From an uncultured Clostridia bacterium (GTDB lineage Bacteria; Bacillota; Peptococcia; Peptococcales; Peptococcaceae), in the NCBI GenBank assembly GCA_944391625.1, contig CALXUG010000023.1, forward strand, positions 1 to 43,510: a stretch of DNA of 43,510 nt, given 5' to 3'. The notes below the pieces were generated by a model. The model did not search any database and was not told where the DNA came from. It worked only from the letters and a program-made list of their open reading frames with translations. Within the stretch, counting starts at the first letter, position 1; each line of letters begins with the position of its first letter. The position numbers and the translations under genes were made by a program. Below are positions 16,414-24,756 of the stretch, piece by piece.

Positions 16414-17313
16414 ATGAAAATAGAGCATTTACAATATCTATTAGAAATTATCGAATGCAATTCTTTTAATAAAGCCAGCAAATCTCTACATATCAACAAC
16501 CAGCACCTGGCACGCAGCATTACCAGTTTGGAAGATGAAATCGGCGTTAAAATTTTAGACAGAAACCACAAAGGTGTAGAAATCACCAAAGAGGGGCAGA
16601 TTGTCGTAGATTATGCCAAAGATGTTGTAGAAAAAACCAAACAATTGTTAAATCACTTTCATCAAAATACACAAACGGATCATATTACTATTTATTCATT
16701 AAATCCTGTGAACTCACAACTATTTTCAATCATTCAATCATTCAGTCAGCAATACCCAAATGTTTCTTTCAATTTAGAAGAGCACGCCACGGCTTCTATG
16801 GTTCAATTATTGCAGGAACACCAAAAAAGTATCGCTTTTGTTTTGTTATTTCCAGAAAAAACTGCACTCAATCCAACCATTCCAGAGGAATTTCATTTTG
16901 AGCCATTGTATCAAGGTAATTTCTTAGTGATCGGATCACCATCCAATTCATTCATTTCACGGCACAAAAGCACTTCTCTGAAAAGCCTTCTAAAACAAGA
17001 CTTGCTGATCTATGATGCGCAAACCAGTGTAATACCAGCGTTATTAGCCAGTGCAGGCACTGCCAATATCAAGTATACAATTGGCAACATTAACACATTC
17101 TATAAACAACTGGACTCTGGAAACTGTGTGTCGCTTATCTTCGATTCATTTTTTTCCGAAAAATTAGCAGAGCGCTATATAGCCATTCCACTCAGAGATG
17201 ATGTCAAAGTAACAGCCGGTATATTGGCCCATAAAAACACACTGCAATCATCAATCGTCATTGATTTTATTGCGCACATTCGTCAATTTTTGCATCTTGA
17301 TGCCCAAAAGTAA
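16414..17313 (+). CDS. LysR-family transcriptional regulator divergent from the phosphodiesterase-like operon
   Basis: This LTTR of 299 residues has the N-terminal winged helix-turn-helix (MKIEHLQYLLEIIECNSFNK, then ASKSLHINNQHLARSITSLE) and a C-terminal ligand-binding domain. GAGAGGA is nine bases or so before ATG 16414. Divergent transcription from the paralogue 2 gene, with dyads between them, points to it as the regulator of the paralogue 2-paralogue 1-DASS cluster. The inducer is probably the transported anion or a product, by analogy with other LTTRs. Confidence 0.9.
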   Translation: MKIEHLQYLLEIIECNSFNKASKSLHINNQHLARSITSLEDEIGVKILDRNHKGVEITKEGQIVVDYAKDVVEKTKQLLNHFHQNTQTDHITIYSLNPVNSQLFSIIQSFSQQYPNVSFNLEEHATASMVQLLQEHQKSIAFVLLFPEKTALNPTIPEEFHFEPLYQGNFLVIGSPSNSFISRHKSTSLKSLLKQDLLIYDAQTSVIPALLASAGTANIKYTIGNINTFYKQLDSGNCVSLIFDSFFSEKLAERYIAIPLRDDVKVTAGILAHKNTLQSSIVIDFIAHIRQFLHLDAQK

Positions 17314-17317
17314 AACA

Positions 17318-17357
17318 GTAGTATTTGAATCCTGCCAAAACTACGAAAATTTTTTAA
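17318..17357 (+). terminator. Possible terminator of the LysR gene
   Basis: GTAGTATTT (17318-17326) pairs imperfectly with AAAACTAC (17337-17344), and six T follow shortly after. Confidence 0.4.
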
Positions 17358-17383
17358 TTCTGCAAAAAATTCATATTTTTTCA

Positions 17384-17412
17384 TTGCATACTAAAATATT
17401 TAGCGATATAAT
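17384..17412 (+). promoter_or_regulatory. Promoter of guaB
   Basis: TTGCAT (17384-17389), 17-base spacer, TATAAT (17407-17412). No purine riboswitch is apparent in the short leader. Confidence 0.7.
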
Positions 17413-17458
17413 AAATGAATTACAAACCGAAAAATAAACAAGAAAAGGAGATTTGATT

Positions 17459-18970
17459 GTGGCATACTACTTTACCGAACCATCCCATACCTTTGGTGAA
17501 TACCTGCTTGTACCAGGTTATTCTTCTTCTGAATGTGTTCCTTCCCGTGTTTCCCTGAAAACCCCTCTGGTGAAATTTAAAAAAGGGGAAGAACCAGCAA
17601 TTTCTATGAATATCCCTATGGTATCCGCTATTATGCAGTCCGTATCCGATGACAATATGGCAATTGCTCTGGCAAAAGAAGGCGGCGTATCCTTCATCTA
17701 TGGCTCCCAGTCCATTGAAAACGAAGCTGCTATGGTCAGCCGGGTAAAAAACTACAAAGCTGGCTTTGTAACCAGTGATTCCAACATCAAACCGGATTCT
17801 ACTTTAGCAGATGTACTGGAACTGAAAAAACAGACCGGCCATTCCACCATGGCTGTCACCGCTGACGGTACCGGCAACGGAAAATTATTGGGTATCGTAA
17901 CCAGCCGTGATTATCGGGTAAGTCGGATGTCTTTGGACACAAAAGTATCTGAATTTATGACCCCATTTGAACGTTTAATCTGTGGCGATCAAAACACTAC
18001 ACTGAAAGAAGCTAACGACATTATCTGGGATCACAAACTGAACTCTCTGCCACTGGTAGATGAAAATCAGAATTTGTTGTATATCGTATTCCGTAAGGAC
18101 TATGATTCCCGCAAGGAAAATCCGTTGGAATTATTAGATGACAACAAAAGTTATATTGTAGGCGCTGGTGTAAATACCCGTGACTACGAAGAACGAATCC
18201 CTGCTCTGGTAGAAGCCGGCGCCGATGTACTGTGCATCGACTCCTCCGAAGGCTTTTCCGAATGGCAGAGCCGTACCATCCAATGGGTACGGGAAAAATA
18301 CGGCGACACTGTAAAAATTGGCGCTGGTAACGTAGTAGACAAAGAGGGCTTTTTATTCTTAGCCCAGGCTGGCGCTGATTTTATCAAAGTTGGTATCGGC
18401 GGCGGTTCCATCTGTATCACCAGAGAAACCAAAGGGATCGGCCGCGGCCAGGCTACTTCTGTGATTGAAGTTGCTAAAGCCCGTGATGAATATTATCAGA
18501 CCACCGGTATTTATATCCCAATCTGTTCCGACGGCGGTATCGTACACGACTATCACATTACACTGGCTCTGGCTATGGGCGCAGACTTTGTAATGCTGGG
18601 CCGTTACTTCTCCCGTTTTGAAGAAAGCCCAACCAACAAGGTAATCATCAACGGCAACTACATGAAAGAATACTGGGGTGAAGGCTCCAACCGCGCCCGC
18701 AACTGGCAGCGATATGATTTGGGCGGCGCAGGCAAGCTATCCTTTGAAGAAGGCGTTGACTCCTACGTGCCATATGCCGGTACTTTAAAAGACAATGTAG
18801 GCGTGACACTGGCCAAAGTGCGCTCCACCATGTGCAACTGCGGCGCGCTGACCATTCCGCAATTACAGCAGAATGCCCGTCTGACACTGGTATCCGCTAC
18901 CAGTATTGTAGAAGGCGGCTCTCACGATGTTGTGGTTAAAAATAATAATATGAATGTCACCGAACGGTAA
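17459..18970 (+). CDS. guaB: IMP dehydrogenase
   Basis: This 503-residue enzyme oxidises IMP to XMP with NAD+, the committed step to guanine nucleotides. The catalytic loop [12 protein letters not shown] places the active-site Cys near residue 319. The CBS-domain pair is at about residues 105-220 ([12 protein letters not shown]-like and [12 protein letters not shown]). Nucleotide-binding [10 protein letters not shown] and the GSNRARNW flap are also present. The start is GTG 17459, eight bases after AGGAG (17446-17450). The in-frame TTG at 17453 is too close to that site. The gene stands alone between its promoter and its terminator. It belongs to the IMPDH branch with an N-terminus like [18 protein letters not shown], seen in several anaerobes. 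Confidence 0.93.
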   Translation: MAYYFTEPSHTFGEYLLVPGYSSSECVPSRVSLKTPLVKFKKGEEPAISMNIPMVSAIMQSVSDDNMAIALAKEGGVSFIYGSQSIENEAAMVSRVKNYKAGFVTSDSNIKPDSTLADVLELKKQTGHSTMAVTADGTGNGKLLGIVTSRDYRVSRMSLDTKVSEFMTPFERLICGDQNTTLKEANDIIWDHKLNSLPLVDENQNLLYIVFRKDYDSRKENPLELLDDNKSYIVGAGVNTRDYEERIPALVEAGADVLCIDSSEGFSEWQSRTIQWVREKYGDTVKIGAGNVVDKEGFLFLAQAGADFIKVGIGGGSICITRETKGIGRGQATSVIEVAKARDEYYQTTGIYIPICSDGGIVHDYHITLALAMGADFVMLGRYFSRFEESPTNKVIINGNYMKEYWGEGSNRARNWQRYDLGGAGKLSFEEGVDSYVPYAGTLKDNVGVTLAKVRSTMCNCGALTIPQLQQNARLTLVSATSIVEGGSHDVVVKNNNMNVTER

Positions 18971-18993
18971 TCTATTGCAATTTTGCAGCTATG

Positions 18994-19025
18994 CACCCTC
19001 CGGCTTTTGCCTGGAGGGTGTTTTT
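18994..19025 (+). terminator. Terminator of guaB
   Basis: CACCCTCC (18994-19001) pairs with GGAGGGTG (19013-19020), followed by TTTTT. Confidence 0.88.
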
Positions 19026-19156
19026 GCAGCTTGTGCAAAATGCACTGCATGATAGAGGAAAGAAATACAGCCGTTTCACATTTTTTGAAAAATGCTGTGT
19101 TTCTATCTCTCTTGCAATTTTATCGTTTCAACTTTTCCAGAAAGGACGCGATACTA

Positions 19157-20929
19157 ATGGAACAATCGGCACAGCCTCAATATTCCAATCTGCAACTAAT
19201 ACGCCGATTCTGGCCTTATCAGAAAAAATATCGCAAGACAATGGCGCTGGATTTATTCTGCGCAGCGCTCACCTGTCTGTGCGATCTGGTGCTGCCTTTA
19301 ATTCTGCGCACCATCACCAACACCGCTATGCAGGATCTGGCTGCTTTGACAGTGGGACTGATTTTAAAATTAACCTTTCTTTATCTGGTTTTGCGGCTTA
19401 TTGACGCCGCTGCCCAATATTACATGGCCGACATGGGTCATGTCATGGGTGTTTACATTGAAACTGACATGCGCCGCGATGCCTTCAACCATCTGCAGCG
19501 ACTGAGCCACGCCTACTATTCCAATACCAAAATCGGACAGATCATGGGCCGCATCACCAATGATTTATTTGAAGTAACAGAGTTTTCCCATCATTGTCCG
19601 GAGGAATTCTTTATCGCCACATTAAAAATTCTGGTCAGCTTTGCCATTCTCTGCACCTATAATGTACCGCTGACCATACTGATTTTTCTTTGCGTACCTT
19701 TGATGATTATAGTTTCTACCATATTGAACACCCGTCTGCGGGCAGCTTTTCGTCAGCAGCGCATCCAGATTGGGGAACTGAACGCCCAAATTGAAGACAG
19801 CCTATTGGGTGAGCGGGTAATCAAAGCCTTTGGCGCAGAAAAAATGGAAACGGAAAAATTTGCTCAGGGAAACCAACAGTTTAAACAAATCAAAAAGCAG
19901 TCCTATCATTATATGGCGCTGTTTCAAGCATCCACACGACTGTTTGACGGCCTTATGTATTTGCTGGTCATTCTGGCCGGCGGATTGTTTGTAATATACC
20001 AGGCCATCACCCCCGGCGATTTGGTTGCCTATGTACTGTATGTATCCACATTGATTGCCACCATCCGCCGTATTGTAGAATTTGCAGAGCAGTTCCAGCG
20101 TGGTATGACCGGCATTGAACGATTTTTTGAAATCATGGATACGCCGGTGGATATTACCGATGCGCCGGATGCTGTTCCGCTGCAGGTGAAGCAGGGAGCT
20201 ATTCAGTTTCAGAATGTCAGCTTTGAATATCCCGACGACCACAATCACGTGCTGCACAATATCCATTTATCCATTGCACCGGGAGAAAGATTGGCTCTGG
20301 TAGGCCCTTCCGGCGGCGGTAAAACAACCCTGTGCAACCTGATCCCCCGTTTTTATGATGTAACCGAAGGCACTATCTATATTGACGGGCAGGATATTCG
20401 CACAGTCACGCTGCAAAGCCTGCGCAACGCCATCGGCATTGTGCAGCAGGATGTCTACCTATTCAGCGGCACCGTTGCGGAAAACATCGCCTACGGAAAA
20501 CCGGACGCATCAGAAGCGGAAATTCAACAGGCTGCTGCCCGCGCCGGAGCCGCTCAGTTTATCCAGGCACTGCCCCATGGATACCACACCTATGTGGGAG
20601 AACGGGGCGTAAAGCTATCTGGCGGACAAAAACAGCGCATTGCCATCGCCCGCATCTTTTTAAAGAATCCGCCGATTTTGATTTTAGACGAAGCCACCAG
20701 CGCTTTGGACAACGAAAGCGAAATTATGGTAAGTCAAAGCCTGGAGGCGCTGGCCCACGGCCGCACCACGCTGACCATCGCCCATCGTCTGACCACCATA
20801 AAAAATTACGATCGGATTCTGGTGCTGGATTCTGACGGCATCGCCGAAGCAGGCAGCCACGAAGAACTGTTACAACGGCAGGGCATCTACTATCGTCTCT
20901 GGTATCAGCTGACAGAGCAACCATCATAA
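19157..20929 (+). CDS. ABC exporter, fused transmembrane and ATP-binding domains
   Basis: The 590-residue half-transporter has an ABC type 1 exporter domain with about six membrane segments (residues about 30-310) and a C-terminal ATPase. Walker A GPSGGGKT (383-390), signature LSGGQ (488-492), Walker B ILILDEA (about 507-513) and the switch His543 are all intact. It would work as a homodimer, or with an unseen partner, and resembles MsbA/lipid- or multidrug-type exporters. The cargo is unknown. ATG 19157 is preferred: AAAGGA is ten bases upstream, and the longer frame would start inside the guaB terminator. Confidence 0.9.
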   Translation: MEQSAQPQYSNLQLIRRFWPYQKKYRKTMALDLFCAALTCLCDLVLPLILRTITNTAMQDLAALTVGLILKLTFLYLVLRLIDAAAQYYMADMGHVMGVYIETDMRRDAFNHLQRLSHAYYSNTKIGQIMGRITNDLFEVTEFSHHCPEEFFIATLKILVSFAILCTYNVPLTILIFLCVPLMIIVSTILNTRLRAAFRQQRIQIGELNAQIEDSLLGERVIKAFGAEKMETEKFAQGNQQFKQIKKQSYHYMALFQASTRLFDGLMYLLVILAGGLFVIYQAITPGDLVAYVLYVSTLIATIRRIVEFAEQFQRGMTGIERFFEIMDTPVDITDAPDAVPLQVKQGAIQFQNVSFEYPDDHNHVLHNIHLSIAPGERLALVGPSGGGKTTLCNLIPRFYDVTEGTIYIDGQDIRTVTLQSLRNAIGIVQQDVYLFSGTVAENIAYGKPDASEAEIQQAAARAGAAQFIQALPHGYHTYVGERGVKLSGGQKQRIAIARIFLKNPPILILDEATSALDNESEIMVSQSLEALAHGRTTLTIAHRLTTIKNYDRILVLDSDGIAEAGSHEELLQRQGIYYRLWYQLTEQPS

Positions 20930-20943
20930 CAATGATAGCATAT

Positions 20944-20971
20944 AGCCATACTGTCAGCGGACGGTATGGCT
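20944..20971 (+). terminator. Terminator of the ABC exporter gene
   Basis: AGCCATACTGT (20944-20954) pairs with ACGGTATGGCT (20961-20971), an 11-bp stem with one wobble. The following T run is weak. The 3' arm abuts the -35 box of the next promoter. Confidence 0.55.
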
Positions 20972-20998
20972 TGATTTTACCCCAAGACCTGCTATAAT
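20971..20998 (+). promoter_or_regulatory. Promoter of the PAP2-DMT gene pair
   Basis: TTGATT (20971-20976), 16-base spacer, perfect TATAAT (20993-20998), 50 bp before ATG 21048. Confidence 0.65.
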
Positions 20999-21047
20999 AT
21001 TGGATTGACGATTGGACAATATTCTTGTAAAACAAAGGAGTTTTTCT

Positions 21048-21602
21048 ATGGACTTTGAATTCGCCATTCTTGATTTCATTGCCACGCTGCATACAGACTT
21101 GTTGGATGCCATCCTGCCTGTGATATCCTCATTTGGGAATGCAGGTATAGGCTGGATCATCCTGTCTGCCATTCTACTGCTGATTCCCCGCTATCGCAAA
21201 GCGGGACTGGCTATGGCACTGGCGTTGATATTTTGCCTGCTTATCGGCAATGTTACTTTAAAACCACTGATTGCCCGTGCCAGACCTTACAGCTATTTTC
21301 CTGACATGGTGCTGCTGATTCCGCCGCTGGACGATTTTTCCTTTCCGTCCGGGCATACCTTTGCTTCTTTTGCGGCGGCTACTGCGCTGTTCCTTCATCA
21401 CAGGAAAGAAGGGTTTGCAGCTTTCTTACTGGCAGCAACTATTGCCTTCTCTCGGCTGTATCTGTACGTGCATTTCCCCAGCGATATTCTGGCAGGTATG
21501 ATTTTAGGTATTGCCAGCGGCTGGACTGCTTATAAAATCATAGATTGGTATCAACATAAGTATCAGCCCGCGTGGCTGCAAGGAAAGAGGTCTTCATCTT
21601 GA
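21048..21602 (+). CDS. PAP2-family membrane phosphatase
   Basis: The protein of 184 residues has about five membrane segments and the three PAP2 phosphatase motifs. Motif 1 is KPLIARARP (Lys72 to Pro80); motif 2 is PSGH (100-103); motif 3 is SRLYLYVHFPSD with Arg136, His142 and Asp146. The family dephosphorylates lipid phosphates such as undecaprenyl pyrophosphate or phosphatidylglycerol phosphate. The exact substrate cannot be told. AGGAG seven or so bases before ATG 21048 sets the start. The stop overlaps the TTG start of the next gene (TTGA), a strong sign of coupled translation. Confidence 0.9.
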   Translation: MDFEFAILDFIATLHTDLLDAILPVISSFGNAGIGWIILSAILLLIPRYRKAGLAMALALIFCLLIGNVTLKPLIARARPYSYFPDMVLLIPPLDDFSFPSGHTFASFAAATALFLHHRKEGFAAFLLAATIAFSRLYLYVHFPSDILAGMILGIASGWTAYKIIDWYQHKYQPAWLQGKRSSS

Positions 21603-22537
21603 ACGGTTTACAAAAATCAATGACAATGGGCTATGTGCTGGCTATCAGCGGCGGCATTTTTTGGGCTGTCGGCGGCTCCTGCGGTCAATATCTGTTTCAG
21701 CACAACCAAATGACATCTAACTGGCTGGTGCCCATCCGGCTGACTATAGCAGGCATTTTGCTGCTGCTCTTTTCTCTGGTTCGTCGGCAAAACATTTTTA
21801 CCGTTTGGCAGGATAAACGAAATATTGCTGACCTACTGCTCTTTGGCTTATTAGGCTCCGCCCTGTGTCAGTACGCCTACTACACATCTATTCAATATTC
21901 CAATGTGGCTTTGGCTACCGTTTTGGCCTATATGTCACCGGTTATGATTTTGCTGTACACAGTCGTCACCGAAAAACGGCTGCCCCGGTTTTATGAAACC
22001 ATCTCGGTGGTATTGGTCATTGCCGGCGCTTTTGTTTGCACCACCCACCTAAATCTGGGCGCGCTGGTGATTAATCCGTTGGCGTTGTTTTGGGGACTGG
22101 TCAGCGCCGCTTCTTTTGTAGTTTACACCATGCAGCCCCGTCGATTGCTGCGCAGCTTTGATCTGTTGGTCATCATCGGCTGGGGTATGCTGATTGGCGG
22201 CATTGCCTTGCTGCTTTTGTTCCGCCCATGGAATATTTCTGTGATTGTAAATCCTGCGCTCTATCTGCATATGGCAATGGTCATCATTCCCGGTACGGTC
22301 TGCTCATTTTGCTTTTATCAGGCCGGTGTCAGCATTGTGGGCAGTGTTACCGGCAGCATTCTGTCCTCGGTGGAACCAGTGGCTTCCATGATTATCTCGG
22401 TGCTGTTTTTAAACGTACCGCTGACCGGATTGGACTTTGTCGGCTTTCTGCTGATTTTAAGCTGCATTCCCATTATCGCCTTTGGCAATAAAAAGCAGCT
22501 GCAAAAACAGTTGGGCAATGCTGCATCCAGCGGCTGA
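21599..22537 (+). CDS. DMT-superfamily (EamA domain) permease
   Basis: The 312-residue membrane protein has about ten hydrophobic segments in two EamA repeats, typical of the drug/metabolite transporter superfamily. The first repeat starts MGYVLAISGGIFWAVGGSCG. The second contains ALFWGLVSAASFVVYTMQPR and ends with the SILSSVEPVASMIISVLFL segment. The cargo is unknown; family members export amino acids or metabolites. I take TTG 21599 as the start because AAAGAGG lies eight bases upstream and the codon overlaps the PAP2 stop. The in-frame frame further upstream lies inside PAP2. Confidence 0.88.
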   Translation: MNGLQKSMTMGYVLAISGGIFWAVGGSCGQYLFQHNQMTSNWLVPIRLTIAGILLLLFSLVRRQNIFTVWQDKRNIADLLLFGLLGSALCQYAYYTSIQYSNVALATVLAYMSPVMILLYTVVTEKRLPRFYETISVVLVIAGAFVCTTHLNLGALVINPLALFWGLVSAASFVVYTMQPRRLLRSFDLLVIIGWGMLIGGIALLLLFRPWNISVIVNPALYLHMAMVIIPGTVCSFCFYQAGVSIVGSVTGSILSSVEPVASMIISVLFLNVPLTGLDFVGFLLILSCIPIIAFGNKKQLQKQLGNAASSG

Positions 22538-22545
22538 AGAATCAG

Positions 22546-22598
22546 AAAATCCCGAACCGATTGTTGCTTTTTGGCAATAACCTGCTCGGGATTTTTTT
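22546..22598. terminator. Terminator between convergent DMT and ogt genes
   Basis: AAAATCCCGA (22547-22556) pairs with TCGGGATTTT (22586-22595), followed by a T run on the plus strand. An inner TTGTTGC / GCAATAA stem adds stability. Confidence 0.8.
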
Positions 22599-22622
22599 GT
22601 ACTGCACAATTTTTCTATCCGC

Positions 22623-23093
22623 CTACACTTCTACCCCTTCCAACCGCAGCAGCTTTTCCTTAATATCCAAGCCGCCAGCATAACCGGTCAGTTTGCCACT
22701 GGCACCGATGACACGGTGACAGGGAATCACAATGGCAATGGGATTATTGTGGTTGGCGCCGCCTACTGCTCTGCTGGCTGTGGGTTGCCCAATAGCTGCT
22801 GCAATCTGGCCATAGGTGCGGGTTTGACCATACGGAATGGCTTCCAGCTGTTGCCACACCTTTTTTTGAAAGGCTGTGCCCTGGGGATTCAAAGGCAGTG
22901 AAAAACTGGCCCGTAATCCGGCAAAATATTCTTCCAGCTGCCGTTTCGCTTCCAAAAGCAACGGCGTATCCTGCAATGCGGCATCACCTACTGTTTTCTG
23001 CTCCTGTTCAAACTGAATCTGTACAATGGCATCATTTTCCTCCACAATACGCAGCAAACCTGCCATTGTGGGCAACTCTGTATAATATCTCAT
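22623..23093 (-). CDS. ogt: Methylated-DNA-[protein]-cysteine S-methyltransferase
   Basis: This 156-residue protein is the suicide repair enzyme that takes methyl groups from O6-methylguanine and O4-methylthymine in DNA. The acceptor is Cys125 in PCHRVIGASGKLTGYAGG. The helix-turn-helix (YGQTRTYGQIAAAIGQPTAS) and the Arg finger (SRAVGGANHNNP) are present. GGAGG eight bases before ATG 23093 sets the start. The larger upstream frame is not coding. It forms a single-gene unit convergent with the DMT permease. Confidence 0.93.
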   Translation of the reverse strand: MRYYTELPTMAGLLRIVEENDAIVQIQFEQEQKTVGDAALQDTPLLLEAKRQLEEYFAGLRASFSLPLNPQGTAFQKKVWQQLEAIPYGQTRTYGQIAAAIGQPTASRAVGGANHNNPIAIVIPCHRVIGASGKLTGYAGGLDIKEKLLRLEGVEV

Positions 23094-23237
23094 AAAAGCG
23101 CCTCCTGCAATGGAATTTCTGTTTTCACTATAACAACTCCCTGAAAAATTTGCAAGAATCAATCCATCTCTACAATGTTTTTTTCCCAGAAGCTTTAATC
23201 TATTTTTGGTCATATTCAACAGACACCATACATTCAC

Positions 23238-23284
23238 TGTAAAAAATGTATTCTAAAACTGTTTTTCGTTGTAAAAAGTGTATT
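23238..23284 (+). repeat. Pair of 15-bp direct repeats upstream of the AAA_14 ATPase gene
   Basis: TGTAAAAAATGTATT (23238-23252) and TGTAAAAAGTGTATT (23270-23284) differ at one base and are 32 bp apart. They stand 28-74 bp upstream of the promoter -35 box, a position suited to regulator binding. Confidence 0.55.
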
Positions 23285-23311
23285 ACTTGCACAATAGTTC
23301 ATTGTAATTTT

Positions 23312-23340
23312 TGTTATATTGCGTTATACTATAACTAACT
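23312..23340 (+). promoter_or_regulatory. Promoter of the AAA_14 ATPase gene
   Basis: TTGTAA (23312-23317), 17-base spacer, TATACT (23335-23340), 19 bp before the start codon. Confidence 0.6.
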
Positions 23341-23359
23341 TGGGCAAGGAGGAATGTCT

Positions 23360-24661
23360 ATGTACAGATTTGCAATGGAAACGCTTTACAAATGGAAAGA
23401 AAGCAAATATCGCAAACCACTCATTATCGAAGGTGCCCGTCAGGTAGGCAAAACCTGGCTGATGAAAGAATTCGGTCAGAAAGCATATAAAGATACTGTG
23501 TACATTAACTTTGATTCTAATTCTCGTATGGCAGAGTTATTCTCCATAGATCTCAACACAGATCGTTTAATCTTGGGACTGGAATTATATGCCGGTCGAA
23601 AAATCGACCCGAACACTACATTATTGATTTTTGACGAAGTGCAGGAAGTACCAAAAGCATTGTCCAGCCTGAAATATTTTTGCGAAAACGCACCACAATA
23701 CCATATTATTTGCGCAGGTTCTTTATTAGGCTTGGCACTGCACAGCGGAACATCCTTTCCTGTTGGAAAAGTAGATTTTTTAAAGCTCTATCCTTTATCG
23801 TTCCGCGAATTTTTAATGGCTACAGGAAAAGAACGTTTTGCACAACTACTGGACAGCAACGATTTTTCCATGATCACCGCATTTAAACATATCTATATAG
23901 ATGCTCTAAAATTGTATTACTTTGTTGGCGGAATGCCGGAAGCTGTGCTGCATTTCTCCGAAAATAACGATTTCAATCAGGTGCGCCATATCCAGCAACG
24001 AATTCTTGCCGCATATGAGCAGGACTTCTCCAAACACGCGCCCAATGAAATTGTGCCGCGAATCCGTATGTTGTGGAACAGCATTCCTTCTCAATTAGCC
24101 AAAGAAAATAAAAAATTTCTGTATGGGCTTGTCAGAGAAGGCGGCAGAGCTAAAGACTACGAAGCTGCCATTATGTGGCTTTCCGACTGTGGGCTTGTGC
24201 ATAAGATCAGTCGTATAAACACACCGAAGCTGCCATTAAAAGCCTATGAAGATCTGAAAGCCTTTAAACTATTTATTGTCGACGTTGGCTTGCTTGGCTG
24301 TATGACAGGTTTGCGGCAGCAGACACTTCTGGATGGCAACGATTTATTTGTGGAATTTAAGGGAGCGCTTACAGAACAGTTTGTCATGCAGCAACTAGCC
24401 ACAATCCCCCAGTTAAACACCTATTACTACACCAATGACCGTGGTTCCTGCGAAATTGATTTTGTAATTGATACTGGCGAAACCATCATTCCAATCGAAG
24501 TCAAGGCAGAAGAAAATCTGCGTGCAAAAAGCCTGCGCAGCTATCATGACAAATTTCAGCCGGAAATTGCTATCCGTACTTCCATGTCCGACTACCGCAA
24601 AGAGGAATGGCTGCTGAATCTGCCCTTATATGCCATCGAAGAAATTCTTGTTTCTTTGTAA
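23360..24661 (+). CDS. AAA_14 / DUF4143 family ATPase
   Basis: The 433-residue protein has an N-terminal AAA_14 P-loop domain and a C-terminal DUF4143 domain. Walker A is GARQVGKT (25-32) and Walker B is LLIFDEVQE (about 88-96). The sensor region AGSLLGLAL and the PLSFREFL motif follow. The C-terminal end has a nuclease-like pattern, CEIDFVID then IIPIEVKAEE, of the PD-(D/E)XK type. The family is widespread in anaerobes and often present in many copies; its function is not established. AGGAGG seven bases before ATG 23360 favours this start over the ATG two codons earlier. It has its own promoter. Confidence 0.88.
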   Translation: MYRFAMETLYKWKESKYRKPLIIEGARQVGKTWLMKEFGQKAYKDTVYINFDSNSRMAELFSIDLNTDRLILGLELYAGRKIDPNTTLLIFDEVQEVPKALSSLKYFCENAPQYHIICAGSLLGLALHSGTSFPVGKVDFLKLYPLSFREFLMATGKERFAQLLDSNDFSMITAFKHIYIDALKLYYFVGGMPEAVLHFSENNDFNQVRHIQQRILAAYEQDFSKHAPNEIVPRIRMLWNSIPSQLAKENKKFLYGLVREGGRAKDYEAAIMWLSDCGLVHKISRINTPKLPLKAYEDLKAFKLFIVDVGLLGCMTGLRQQTLLDGNDLFVEFKGALTEQFVMQQLATIPQLNTYYYTNDRGSCEIDFVIDTGETIIPIEVKAEENLRAKSLRSYHDKFQPEIAIRTSMSDYRKEEWLLNLPLYAIEEILVSL

Positions 24662-24756
24662 TGATTGGAGTACAATAAAAACAGTTTCATACCGTTAACG
24701 AAATCATTTAGGGCTGCGCTCCTTTGAAGCAGCAGCCTGTTTGGGAGGTTTTTATA

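Noticed and set aside
17413-17458. Purine riboswitch before guaB
   Set aside because: The leader between promoter and start is under 50 bases and lacks the conserved three-way junction.
24712-24737. GC hairpin before nadE as a riboswitch or attenuator
   Set aside because: Only a 6-bp stem (GGCTGC/GCAGCC) without known riboswitch motifs; too little to call.
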